Of a stretch of 6,857 nucleotides of DNA, positions 1 to 6,750 are shown piece by piece. The notes under the pieces were generated by a model, which did no database searches, was not told the origin of the DNA, and saw only the letters and a program-made list of their open reading frames with translations. Position 1 is the stretch's first letter; each line of letters opens with the position of its first letter. The translations under genes were made by a program, and so were the position numbers. The DNA lies in the NCBI GenBank assembly GCA_902803305.1, contig CADCPL010000154.1:1-6857 (forward strand), in the 5' to 3' direction. The DNA is from an uncultured Lachnospiraceae bacterium. Lineage in GTDB: Bacteria; Bacillota; Clostridia; Lachnospirales; Lachnospiraceae.

Positions 1-1721
1 GAGTAGATGCTCTTGTATGTATCATCCGCATTGATCCACGAGAAACCTTCGCTTTCGTGATCGAGCTCATACAGACACGGATATTTGTTGTACAGGTTAA
101 GCAGCTCTCTGACATAACTCTGCATTCCCGAATGAAGATCATCCGCAAGAAGTCCCCACTCAAGCTCTCTCTGCTCGCTCCACTCCGTATCCTGGGCAAA
201 TTCCTGTCCCATGAACAGAAGCTTCTTGCCGCTGTGACCGATCATGTATGTATAACCGACACGCAGGTTTGCGAACTTATCCACATAGAAGCCCGGCATT
301 TTGTTCAGCATCGAACACTTCAGATGTACGACTTCATCATGTGACAGAACGAGTATGTATTTCTCCGCCTGATTATAGCTCATGGCGAAAGTCATCTTAT
401 AATGGTTATCTCTTCTGAATATGGGATCGAGCTTCATGTAGTCACAAAAATCATGCATCCATCCCATGTTCCACTTGAAGGTAAATCCGAGTCCGTCGTT
501 TTCCGGAGTATCCGTAACCTTCGGCCATGCAGTCGATTCCTCGGCGATCATCATAACACCCGGGAACACTCCCTTGATATATGAATTAAGATGCTTGAAA
601 AATTCGATCGCTTCAAGATTGTGGTTTCCGCCGTACTTGTTCGGTATCCACGCACCGTCCTTCTTACCGTAATCAAGATAGAGCATTGAAGCTACGGCAT
701 CAACGCGAAGTCCGTCGATATGGAACTCCTTCAGCCAGAATATCGCATTGGCGATGAGGAAGTTCTTGACCTCAAGCTTACCGTAATCAAATATCTTCGT
801 GCCCCAGTCGGGATGCTCTCCCTTTCTCGGGTCCGCATATTCATAAAGCGCCTGTCCGTCAAAATCAGCCAGACCATGTGCATCTCTCGGGAAGTGAGCC
901 GGTACCCAGTCAAGGATGACGCCGATCTTGTTTTTATGGAACTTGTTGATCATATATGCGAAATCTTCAATGGATCCGTATCTCGTTGTAGGAGCATAAT
1001 AGCCTGTGACCTGATATCCCCATGATCCGTCAAAAGGATGCTCGGCGATACCGATAAGCTCGATATGCGTATAATGCATATCCAGCAGATACTCCGTCAT
1101 CCTGTCCGCAAATTCACGGTATGTATAAAAACCTTCATCCTCGCGTCCGGGATGTCTCATCCAAGAACCTATATGACATTCATATATCGCGATCGGAGAC
1201 TCGAACAGGTTCATCTCAGATCTGTTCTTCATCCATGTCTGGTCAGACCAGGCAATATCCGAATAATCAGCGGTAACACTGGCTGTGCCCGGACGAAGCT
1301 CTGCCTTATTCGCAAAAGGATCGGCCTTGTAAAGCTTTTTCCCCTGTGTCGTGTATATGAGATATTTGTACAGACAGTCAATTCCCATATCCGGAACGAA
1401 TATCTCATATATGCCTGCCGGCTCAAGCCTGGTCATCCTGTACTCATCTTCGTTCCAGCCGTTATGATCGGTAATAAGGAACACCTCTTTGGCATTCGGT
1501 GCCCATACGGCAAAATAGACGCCCTTCTTTCCGTCTTTTTCGCAAAGATGTGCGCCCAGTTTTTTGTATATGTCGTAATGCGTACCCGTATTGAACAGGT
1601 ACATATCCATGTCGGTTATGAACGGAGAGATCTTTTTCGGTACGGTCTTCTTCGGTGCCGCTTTTGTTGTTGTCTTTCTTGCTGTTGTCTTTTTAGCCGG
1701 TGCTTTCTTAGCTACTGCCAT
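1..1721 (-). CDS. glgB: 1,4-alpha-glucan branching enzyme GlgB (3' end cut by window edge)
   Basis: Cytosolic glycogen branching enzyme (GH13): it cuts alpha-1,4 glucan chains and rejoins them as alpha-1,6 branches. I translated it directly: 573 complete codons are present with no internal stop. A CBM48-like N domain spans about residues 56-150 (FAVWAPNA at 70-77). The GH13 barrel follows, with HIGSW 183-187, AEHPFDGSWGYQ 226-237, DWVPAH 271-276, LRVDAV 338-343, IAEEST 392-397 and LSHDEV 459-464. By spacing to the E. coli enzyme, D341 is the nucleophile, E394 the acid/base and D462 the third carboxylate. The C-terminal beta domain is cut off; by comparison with Bacillus GlgB roughly 85 residues are missing. 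The N1 module of the long enterobacterial form is absent. The ATG at 1721 has AAGGAG five bases upstream, whereas M38 has no such site, so the Lys-rich tail (residues 5-30) is real. It starts 27 bases after the TPR gene and is probably co-transcribed with it. Other glycogen genes may lie beyond the left edge. Confidence 0.96.
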   Translation of the reverse strand, partial: MAVAKKAPAKKTTARKTTTKAAPKKTVPKKISPFITDMDMYLFNTGTHYDIYKKLGAHLCEKDGKKGVYFAVWAPNAKEVFLITDHNGWNEDEYRMTRLEPAGIYEIFVPDMGIDCLYKYLIYTTQGKKLYKADPFANKAELRPGTASVTADYSDIAWSDQTWMKNRSEMNLFESPIAIYECHIGSWMRHPGREDEGFYTYREFADRMTEYLLDMHYTHIELIGIAEHPFDGSWGYQVTGYYAPTTRYGSIEDFAYMINKFHKNKIGVILDWVPAHFPRDAHGLADFDGQALYEYADPRKGEHPDWGTKIFDYGKLEVKNFLIANAIFWLKEFHIDGLRVDAVASMLYLDYGKKDGAWIPNKYGGNHNLEAIEFFKHLNSYIKGVFPGVMMIAEESTAWPKVTDTPENDGLGFTFKWNMGWMHDFCDYMKLDPIFRRDNHYKMTFAMSYNQAEKYILVLSHDEVVHLKCSMLNKMPGFYVDKFANLRVGYTYMIGHSGKKLLFMGQEFAQDTEWSEQRELEWGLLADDLHSGMQSYVRELLNLYNKYPCLYELDHESEGFSWINADDTYKSIY

Positions 1722-1726
1722 TTTTA

Positions 1727-1732
1727 CTCCTT
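1727..1732 (-). promoter_or_regulatory. Ribosome binding site of glgB
   Basis: AAGGAG on the minus strand, five bases before the ATG at 1721. It settles the start: the next in-frame ATGs (residues 38 and 40), just before the conserved part of GlgB, have no purine-rich site ahead of them. The basic N-terminal tail is therefore translated. Confidence 0.85.
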
Positions 1733-1748
1733 ATGAAAATCAAACCAA

Positions 1749-4700
1749 TCAGTTCAGAAAATCCTTTTCGCGCAGAACTATGCAGTCATCATCGTCATAT
1801 CTCTTGGCCAGCAGAACATCCATGAAATGGGACATGTTCTTGCGGTCAACATGCCTTATCGCATTATCGACGATCTCTATGACTTCATCTACCGTTACGA
1901 CATGATCGATAGTCTGCATATCACCGATCTTGTTGTAAAGTGCAAGCGTTCCCATGTCATCTATGCTGTATGCCATCTCTCTTGCGTAGCCTTTTGCATA
2001 TGCAACAAGATCAGCATTTGAAAAATCATCTATGACGATCCTTGCATCAAATACTGTCTTGGTCTCGGCGCAGCCGTTAAGGAGCGGCTCGAGAGTTTCC
2101 TTCTCTCCTTCAAGAACCACAAGGATCGATTCCACATCGTTCTGAAGAGTCTCGGTTATCGCATTTACCGTGATAGGTGTCAGACCGCCTGCATTCTCAA
2201 CGATAAGAGCTCCGTTTGCAAGCTTCTGGAGCGTCATCTGGATATTCTTCTTGTTAAGCGCTTCTCCCGATATCTTGGCAACCTTTCCGGAGAATGACGA
2301 ATCCACTGTCTGGATCGCCTTAACGATATCTATGGCAAGGCTCTTGCATCCGAAGTCTTCGGATCCCATCACGATGACATTACCGCGCGACGCTTCCATC
2401 TTCATGTCATCCATAACATCGACTATCTGGGCTTTGAGAGATTCTATTCCCTCAAATCTTCCGAATATCGCCATCTCGGACTCATCGAAATCCCTGCGGC
2501 TCGTTATATTTTCTTCAAGCTTCATCCACGAAGGGTGATTAGCCTTCTTGGCGCCATTCTCTTCATCGGCCGAGAAATCTTCTTCGATGCCGGCCTCATA
2601 TCTCATCCGCGCCTCGATCTCTTCCTGAGGGATCGGACGGGTCTTGAGCATATCATCAACTTCATCGGGCTGATCTATCGTTTCAAGTTCTTCAACTTCA
2701 CCGATATCATCAACACTGTACGGATACTGTATCGGAGCGGTCAGGCCGTGCTTTACTACTGCCTCTTCACTTACGGGCTCTTTCTTTTCTTCGAAAGTTT
2801 CCTGAGGCTCGGGCTTAACTTCGGGCTCGGGCTTGGTTGCCGGCTCTACAGTCTTCTCGATGACTACTCCTTCAGGCTTTGGCTCGGGCTGAGGCTCCGG
2901 TTCAGGTTCCCGTTCAGACTCTATGTCCTCGGGAAGATCGGGCTGCTCCACCTCTTCCATCTCCTCGGTCTCACCGTAGTCTTCAGGCTGAGGCTCCTGC
3001 GGTTCGGGCTCCGGAACTTCTTCAGGCTCAGGCAGTTCTCCCGTAAGCCTCTTAACAAGCTCTTTGTCTTCCTTCCTGATCTGCGCGATATTTCCGCCGT
3101 ATTCCTCATCGAGAGTCAGCTTCCTTCCCGAAGGAAGAACATCTCCGACAAGCGGCATATCCGCATCCGGAAGCACATCGGGTATCGCTTCCGTGATCGA
3201 TGTCCTGGCAGGTCCGTTGATCTTGGCACCTGACTCGGTTCTCTTAACTTCTTCTCTTTCAAATATAGGTGAAGGGATAGTGGTTCTCGTGACAACGCCT
3301 TTCTTGTCGTCCTTAAGAACTTCTTCCCTGACTGTGCTTTCTTCTTCGGCAGGCTCGGGTTTTTCTATCTCTGTCTGATGCACATGTTCTTCGATCTTAT
3401 CATCGAGTCCCGGAATGACACCTGCAAGCTGAGACATGATATCTGCCGTCTGCTCTTTGGTCTTGCTCCGAAGCTGCTGGCGCATCTGCTCCTCGCCGTT
3501 CTTTTTCTTTTCTTCCCAGTCCTTCATGAAGTCGGTCAGATCTATCTGTCCCGGAACCTGTTCGTCAACTACGGGCTCCTCTGCCCGGCTTACCACCGGC
3601 TGAGGCTGGACCTGAACTTGAGGTTGCGGCTGAGGTTGAACCGGAGGTTGCGGTTGCACCTGAGGCTGGACCTGAACCGGGGGTTGCTCATAAACCGGCT
3701 GCTGCGGTTGTTCGTACACAGGCTGCTGATATGCAGGCTGTACCGGCATTTGCTGTGGCTGTTCGTATACAGGCTGTTGATAACCGGGCTGCACCGGCTG
3801 CTCGTATACGGGCTGCTGGTACATCTGCTGCGGTTGCTCATATACAGGCTGCTGATATGCAGGCTGCTGATATTCAGGCTGCTGCGGCATCGGCTGAGCC
3901 TGCCCGTACATCTGCTCAGGCATCGGTTGCTGCATAGGCCCCGCCTGGTTGAGCTGCTGCATGAACTGCTCCTGCGACTGGTCATATAACTGTGACGTCA
4001 CTCCGTAGTAAGGTGTCGGAACGACGGCTTTTTCCCTGGCATAAAACTCCTCCATGTTCCTGGCAAGCTCTTCCTGCAGGTTCATGGTTGAATACTTATC
4101 ATTTGTGATCGGTGCGATCTGAATGTCCGCTGTCTGCTGGATATTCTGTTGTCCCGGTGCCTGCTGCACCGGCTGTGATACAGGCTGAGATACCGGATGT
4201 GCGCCGCCTGTCTGAGCGGGCAGCGGACCGGTCTCATCGGAAGCTTTCTGCGGATACTTAAGAAGAGGCTCACTGCCGTTATCCATCGGAGCCGTTTCAT
4301 AAGGACTGGCTCCTTTTGCATATAATGGCATGGACTGAGTCTCATATATATGAACCGTCTCTTCGGTCTCTCCCGTAGGAATGGTCGGCGCATCGTATAC
4401 ACCATCATACTTCTGCTGCTGCTCTCTTGTAAGAGGTGAATGCTGCATCTTCAGTTCGAGCGCCTTACGAACGTAAGGACCTTCGCCGAACCACAGCGCA
4501 AGCTCATCGCATGTCTCCACACACTTGGTCTCCTGACCGTCCCTGTGGTACAAAAGCGCCAGCTCGTATGCCCATTTCTCCGTATATTCCGCTCTCTTAA
4601 ACTCCTCAAGAAGAGAGATCTTTTCCTCGAGGGGCACATCCTGAGCTTCATATATCTTGTACAGGAGCACATATCTGTTTGTATCGTGGGGTTTTAAATG

Positions 4701-5003
4701 AACGTATTCCCGATAATACTCGATGGCTTCGTTCAGCTCATCAAGCTTGATAGCAAGTTCACAGAGCGCATAGACAACATTCGCTCTGTCGGGATATCTC
4801 TCATAAGCCAGAAGAAGAATGTCCCTGGCTTCAGAATAATGCTTTGTTACTTTGTATATCTCACTGACCGTACACAACATGGAAAAGCTCTTGACTCTTC
4901 TCCAGTCGATGGTGTCGGCGATATCCATCGCCTCCTGGAAACGATGTTCCTTGATCAATGATTTTATCTGGTCTGCACAGACCTGATATTCATACTTATC
5001 CAA
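1749..5003 (-). CDS. Large TPR protein with disordered Q/P- and P/E-rich middle and degenerate AAA+-like C-terminal domain
   Basis: A 1084-residue protein of unknown function. Residues 1-175 hold about five TPR-like helix pairs (the best at about 74-106, ending in LKPHD), so protein binding is likely. Residues 176-340 are mostly low complexity, with a possible helix at 307-324. Residues 341-470 are Q/P/Y/V-rich tandem repeats. Residues 484-545 are a likely helical island (DFMKDWEEKK, then SQLAGVIPGL). Residues 655-745 are acidic and P/E-rich. Residues 845-1055 look like a CbbX/CfxQ-type AAA+ core with a helical lid. The nucleotide-binding motifs are degenerate: the P-loop reads GSEDFGCKS (880-888), with Cys at the usual Lys position, and the Walker B reads LIVEN (933-937). 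R988 sits where an arginine-finger-like residue could be. No signal peptide or membrane helix is seen, so it is probably cytosolic. The start codon is TTG, chosen because AGGGAG lies eight bases upstream. It is probably transcribed both from the tatD promoter and from its own promoter at 5045-5073. The reading frame is sure; the domain reading of the C-terminus is moderate. Confidence 0.9.
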   Translation of the reverse strand: MDKYEYQVCADQIKSLIKEHRFQEAMDIADTIDWRRVKSFSMLCTVSEIYKVTKHYSEARDILLLAYERYPDRANVVYALCELAIKLDELNEAIEYYREYVHLKPHDTNRYVLLYKIYEAQDVPLEEKISLLEEFKRAEYTEKWAYELALLYHRDGQETKCVETCDELALWFGEGPYVRKALELKMQHSPLTREQQQKYDGVYDAPTIPTGETEETVHIYETQSMPLYAKGASPYETAPMDNGSEPLLKYPQKASDETGPLPAQTGGAHPVSQPVSQPVQQAPGQQNIQQTADIQIAPITNDKYSTMNLQEELARNMEEFYAREKAVVPTPYYGVTSQLYDQSQEQFMQQLNQAGPMQQPMPEQMYGQAQPMPQQPEYQQPAYQQPVYEQPQQMYQQPVYEQPVQPGYQQPVYEQPQQMPVQPAYQQPVYEQPQQPVYEQPPVQVQPQVQPQPPVQPQPQPQVQVQPQPVVSRAEEPVVDEQVPGQIDLTDFMKDWEEKKKNGEEQMRQQLRSKTKEQTADIMSQLAGVIPGLDDKIEEHVHQTEIEKPEPAEEESTVREEVLKDDKKGVVTRTTIPSPIFEREEVKRTESGAKINGPARTSITEAIPDVLPDADMPLVGDVLPSGRKLTLDEEYGGNIAQIRKEDKELVKRLTGELPEPEEVPEPEPQEPQPEDYGETEEMEEVEQPDLPEDIESEREPEPEPQPEPKPEGVVIEKTVEPATKPEPEVKPEPQETFEEKKEPVSEEAVVKHGLTAPIQYPYSVDDIGEVEELETIDQPDEVDDMLKTRPIPQEEIEARMRYEAGIEEDFSADEENGAKKANHPSWMKLEENITSRRDFDESEMAIFGRFEGIESLKAQIVDVMDDMKMEASRGNVIVMGSEDFGCKSLAIDIVKAIQTVDSSFSGKVAKISGEALNKKNIQMTLQKLANGALIVENAGGLTPITVNAITETLQNDVESILVVLEGEKETLEPLLNGCAETKTVFDARIVIDDFSNADLVAYAKGYAREMAYSIDDMGTLALYNKIGDMQTIDHVVTVDEVIEIVDNAIRHVDRKNMSHFMDVLLAKRYDDDDCIVLREKDFLN
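2769..3041 (-). repeat. Low-complexity acidic Pro/Glu-rich tract within the TPR protein
   Basis: This stretch encodes residues about 655-745. They are dominated by alternating Glu and Pro (EPEPQEPQPE, EPEPEPQPEPKPE, KPEPEVKPEPQE) and carry strong net negative charge. Such sequence is expected to be extended and disordered, acting as a spacer or an electrostatic binding segment. It separates the Q/P repeat half of the protein from the AAA+-like domain. No copies occur elsewhere in the window. Confidence 0.85.
3594..3881 (-). repeat. In-frame tandem repeat encoding YQQPVYEQPQQ-type units
   Basis: This stretch encodes residues about 375-470 of the TPR protein. Four clear units of the form YQQPVYEQP with variable tails (QQM, VQPG, QQMPVQPA, QQ) are followed by PVYEQPPVQ. 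The block then decays into a P/V/Q-only tail (VQPQVQPQPPVQPQ and similar). At DNA level the units differ at synonymous positions (Tyr as TAT or TAC, Pro as CCG or CCT). The array is therefore degenerate, not a perfect microsatellite, but it is still prone to unit gain or loss. The bulky, aromatic-spaced Q/P composition resembles disordered, self-associating protein segments. Confidence 0.88.
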
Positions 5004-5011
5004 AATCAGAA

Positions 5012-5017
5012 CTCCCT
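5012..5017 (-). promoter_or_regulatory. Ribosome binding site fixing a TTG start of the TPR gene
   Basis: AGGGAG on the minus strand, eight bases before the TTG at 5003-5001. An in-frame TAG at 5018-5016 closes the frame just upstream, and the first in-frame ATG is 25 codons further on, inside the first TPR-like helix pair. TTG is therefore the best-supported start. Confidence 0.75.
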
Positions 5018-5044
5018 AAGGCAACATATGCCCACTATCCCGAC

Positions 5045-5073
5045 ATTTTACCATACGGTGGTTATGATGTCAA
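5045..5073 (-). promoter_or_regulatory. Near-consensus sigma-A promoter for the TPR gene and glgB
   Basis: Minus strand: a perfect -35 TTGACA at 5073-5068, a 17-base spacer and a -10 TAAAAT at 5050-5045, preceded by an extended -10 TGG. Transcription would begin near 5038 and give a leader of about 35 bases containing the AGGGAG site of the TPR gene. The -35 box lies inside the last codons of ksgA and the spacer includes its stop codon. This would let the TPR protein and GlgB be made independently of tatD-ksgA. Confidence 0.75.
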
Positions 5074-5934
5074 AAAATCAGCCAGTTTGGCAAACTGCTC
5101 AAGGGTAAGTGCTTCGCCCCTTATCGTCTCGCTAAGTCCGAGTTTTTGAATCGCAGCCGCGGCTTCCTCTTTGGTATAAGACAGCCCCGAGTAATTGGCT
5201 ATCGCATTGGTCAGCGTCTTCCTTCTCTGATTGAAGGCCGCCCGGATAAGGTCAAACATGAGTTTTTCATCGGATACGTTTACTGCATTGTCCTTTCGTA
5301 TCGTCAGCCGGATCACGCCGGAGCCGACCTTCGGACGCGGCATGAAACAGTTGGGCGGAACGTTTGCCGCTATATACGTGTCCGCATAATATGACACCGC
5401 AAGGGAAAGTGCTCCGTAGTCTTTTGACCCGGGACCTGCCTGCATGCGCTCCGCGACCTCTTTCTGGACCATTATGGTGATGGAGTCTATCGGAAGTCTT
5501 TCCTCGAGCAGGTTCATAACGATCGGCGTAGTGATGTAGTAGGGCAGGTTCGCAACAACTTTTACGTTCATGCCCGGAAACTCGTCGCTTATGAGCGCCG
5601 CCAGATCCGTCTTCATCACGTCGGCATTTACTATCTTTACATTGTCATATGCGGACAACGTCTCCGACAATATGGGGATCAGCTCCCTGTCTATCTCGAT
5701 CGCAACTACCTTGCCCGCACGCTCGCACAGACGCTGCGTCATCGTACCGATCCCGGGACCGATCTCAATGACACCGTCACTCTCCTCTATGAGTGCCGCA
5801 TCGATTATCTTGCCGAGGACATGATCATCAATGAGAAAATTCTGACCGAACCTCTTCTGGAAGGAAAAATCGTATTTTTTTATAATCTGCGCCGTAACAC
5901 CGGCATTTACAAGATCACTCACTTTATTTACCAA
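5062..5934 (-). CDS. ksgA: 16S rRNA (adenine1518-N6/adenine1519-N6)-dimethyltransferase KsgA/RsmA
   Basis: This enzyme uses S-adenosylmethionine to dimethylate two adjacent adenines in the 3'-terminal hairpin (helix 45) of 16S rRNA, a late step and checkpoint of 30S assembly; loss gives kasugamycin resistance. The protein has 290 residues, normal for Bacillota. Visible motifs are GQNFLID (30-36), the SAM-binding loop IGPGIGTMT (58-66), the ribose-binding acidic residue E80 in AIEID, NADV (103-106), catalytic motif IV NLPYY (129-133), PRPKVGSGV (199-207) and FNQRRKTL (234-241), followed by the small helical C-terminal domain. The chosen TTG start overlaps the end of tatD by 11 bases and has AAGG only four bases upstream. 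A GTG four codons later (5922) is the alternative and would remove the overlap. Coupling to tatD translation is likely. Function is certain; the exact start is not. Confidence 0.97.
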   Translation of the reverse strand: MVNKVSDLVNAGVTAQIIKKYDFSFQKRFGQNFLIDDHVLGKIIDAALIEESDGVIEIGPGIGTMTQRLCERAGKVVAIEIDRELIPILSETLSAYDNVKIVNADVMKTDLAALISDEFPGMNVKVVANLPYYITTPIVMNLLEERLPIDSITIMVQKEVAERMQAGPGSKDYGALSLAVSYYADTYIAANVPPNCFMPRPKVGSGVIRLTIRKDNAVNVSDEKLMFDLIRAAFNQRRKTLTNAIANYSGLSYTKEEAAAAIQKLGLSETIRGEALTLEQFAKLADFLTS

Positions 5935-6688
5935 AAAGCCTTACCGCATTGTCATATGTGACGGATTCCACCTCTGCCGGCGCCATCCCTTTAATCTTTG
6001 CTATCTCTTCTATAATGAAAGGCAGATACTGAGATGAGTTGCGCTTGCCTCTGTGTGGAACGGGAGCCATGTACGGAGAATCGGTCTCCACAACGATGCT
6101 CTCGATCGGAATGTTGGCCGCAACTTCTTTTAGCTTCCTGCCGTTCTTGAACGTGACCACACCGCCGATCCCGATGTAAAATCCCATGTCGACATACTGC
6201 CTTGCCACTTCTGTCGGATATGAAAAACAGTGTATGATGCCCCCTACTTCAGCGGCATTTTCATTTTTTATGATACTCAGCGTATCCTCCGCGGCATCTC
6301 TTGAATGAACTATTATCGGAAGTCCGACTTTTCGTGCCAGGCGGATCTGACGTGCAAACCACTTCTTCTGGATGTCTCTTTCCGGCTCGTCCCAGTAGTA
6401 ATCAAGCCCGATCTCACCTATGGCCACGACCTTTTCATCGGCTGCCATCTCTTCAAGCCGGTCCATGTCAGCTTCCGTAAGATCTTTGCAGTCTTCGGGA
6501 TGAACTCCGACAGCTGCACTAAACTCCTCATACTTATGGGCCAGTTCGACGGATCTTATGCATCCGTCCATTGATGCGCCCACATTTACAAACCTTCCGA
6601 CGCCTGCTGCGATCGCCGCTTTTATCGCATCTTCGCGGTCTTCATCAAACGCTTTGTCGTCAAAATGCGTGTGTGTTTCGTATATCAT
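5924..6688 (-). CDS. tatD: TatD family metal-dependent hydrolase (deoxyribonuclease)
   Basis: A cytosolic TIM-barrel hydrolase of the TatD family (YabD in Bacillus, YcfH in E. coli), with metal-dependent DNase or 3'-5' exonuclease activity linked to DNA repair and quality control. It has 254 residues, full length for the family. All expected metal ligands are visible: H6 and H8 (THTHFD), E92 (GEIGLDYYW), H128 (IVHSRDA), H153 (IHCFSY) and D203 (ETDSPYMAP). The family motif PHRGKRNSS follows at 211-219. The ATG at 6688 is preceded by AAGGG nine bases upstream, which supports the start. It is the first gene of the minus-strand unit and its stop lies inside ksgA. Bacillota often have tatD and ksgA with the RNase M5 gene rnmV between them; here they overlap directly. 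The exact physiological substrate cannot be told from sequence. Confidence 0.95.
   Translation of the reverse strand: MIYETHTHFDDKAFDEDREDAIKAAIAAGVGRFVNVGASMDGCIRSVELAHKYEEFSAAVGVHPEDCKDLTEADMDRLEEMAADEKVVAIGEIGLDYYWDEPERDIQKKWFARQIRLARKVGLPIIVHSRDAAEDTLSIIKNENAAEVGGIIHCFSYPTEVARQYVDMGFYIGIGGVVTFKNGRKLKEVAANIPIESIVVETDSPYMAPVPHRGKRNSSQYLPFIIEEIAKIKGMAPAEVESVTYDNAVRLFGK
5939..5942 (-). promoter_or_regulatory. Weak ribosome binding site of ksgA inside tatD
   Basis: AAGG on the minus strand, within the last tatD codons and four bases before the proposed TTG start. The spacing is short. The same site is 16 bases from the alternative GTG at 5922, which is too far, so TTG is preferred. Reinitiation by ribosomes ending tatD is plausible. 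Confidence 0.4.
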
Positions 6689-6697
6689 ATCGAAAAA

Positions 6698-6702
6698 CCC
6701 TT
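6698..6702 (-). promoter_or_regulatory. Ribosome binding site of tatD
   Basis: AAGGG on the minus strand, nine bases before the ATG at 6688. It lies in the leader that would be produced from the promoter at 6738-6766. Confidence 0.65.
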
Positions 6703-6721
6703 AAAATACGTTAAAAAGTCC

Positions 6722-6750
6722 TTGCAATTCAAAAAACATTATAATATAAT
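6722..6750 (+). promoter_or_regulatory. Promoter of tRNA-Lys
   Basis: Plus strand: -35 TTGCAA (6722-6727), a 17-base spacer and a perfect -10 TATAAT (6745-6750). Transcription would start near 6757, leaving a 5' leader of about 17 bases for RNase P to remove. It overlaps completely with the divergent tatD promoter. Confidence 0.75.

Noticed and set aside
1038..1736. A 232-codon plus-strand frame ending in a Cys/Phe-rich run
   Set aside because: It is antisense to glgB, which shows clear GH13 motifs on the other strand; the Cys/Phe run mirrors the Lys/Ala codons of the GlgB tail.
1722..1748. Possible separate promoter or terminator between the TPR gene and glgB
   Set aside because: Only 27 bases are available. 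They hold the glgB ribosome site and no hairpin, and I see no -10/-35 pair just upstream.
2535..3233. A 232-codon plus-strand open frame rich in Phe, Leu and Arg, looking membrane-like
   Set aside because: It is antisense to the acidic P/E-rich part of the TPR gene; the hydrophobic look comes from reverse-complemented Glu and Lys codons.
3660..3881. Repeated DNA considered as a CRISPR array
   Set aside because: Repeats are short, in frame, degenerate at third positions and have no unique spacers; they encode protein repeats.
3378..3989. A 203-codon plus-strand open frame rich in Leu and Arg
   Set aside because: It is the mirror of the Q/P repeat of the TPR gene: CTG and CCG codons read backwards give long stop-free Leu/Arg frames. 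It has no ribosome site and no family likeness.
1749..5003. TPR protein as a secreted or wall-anchored protein, given its P/E and Q/P tracts
   Set aside because: There is no signal peptide, no membrane helix and no LPXTG-like sorting motif; the N-terminus begins directly with charged helix sequence.
5042..5071. Imperfect inverted repeat (GACAT/ATGTC with inner ACCA/TGGT) at the end of ksgA, considered as a terminator
   Set aside because: The stem is weak and interrupted and no U-run follows on the minus strand. The same bases form a much better promoter.
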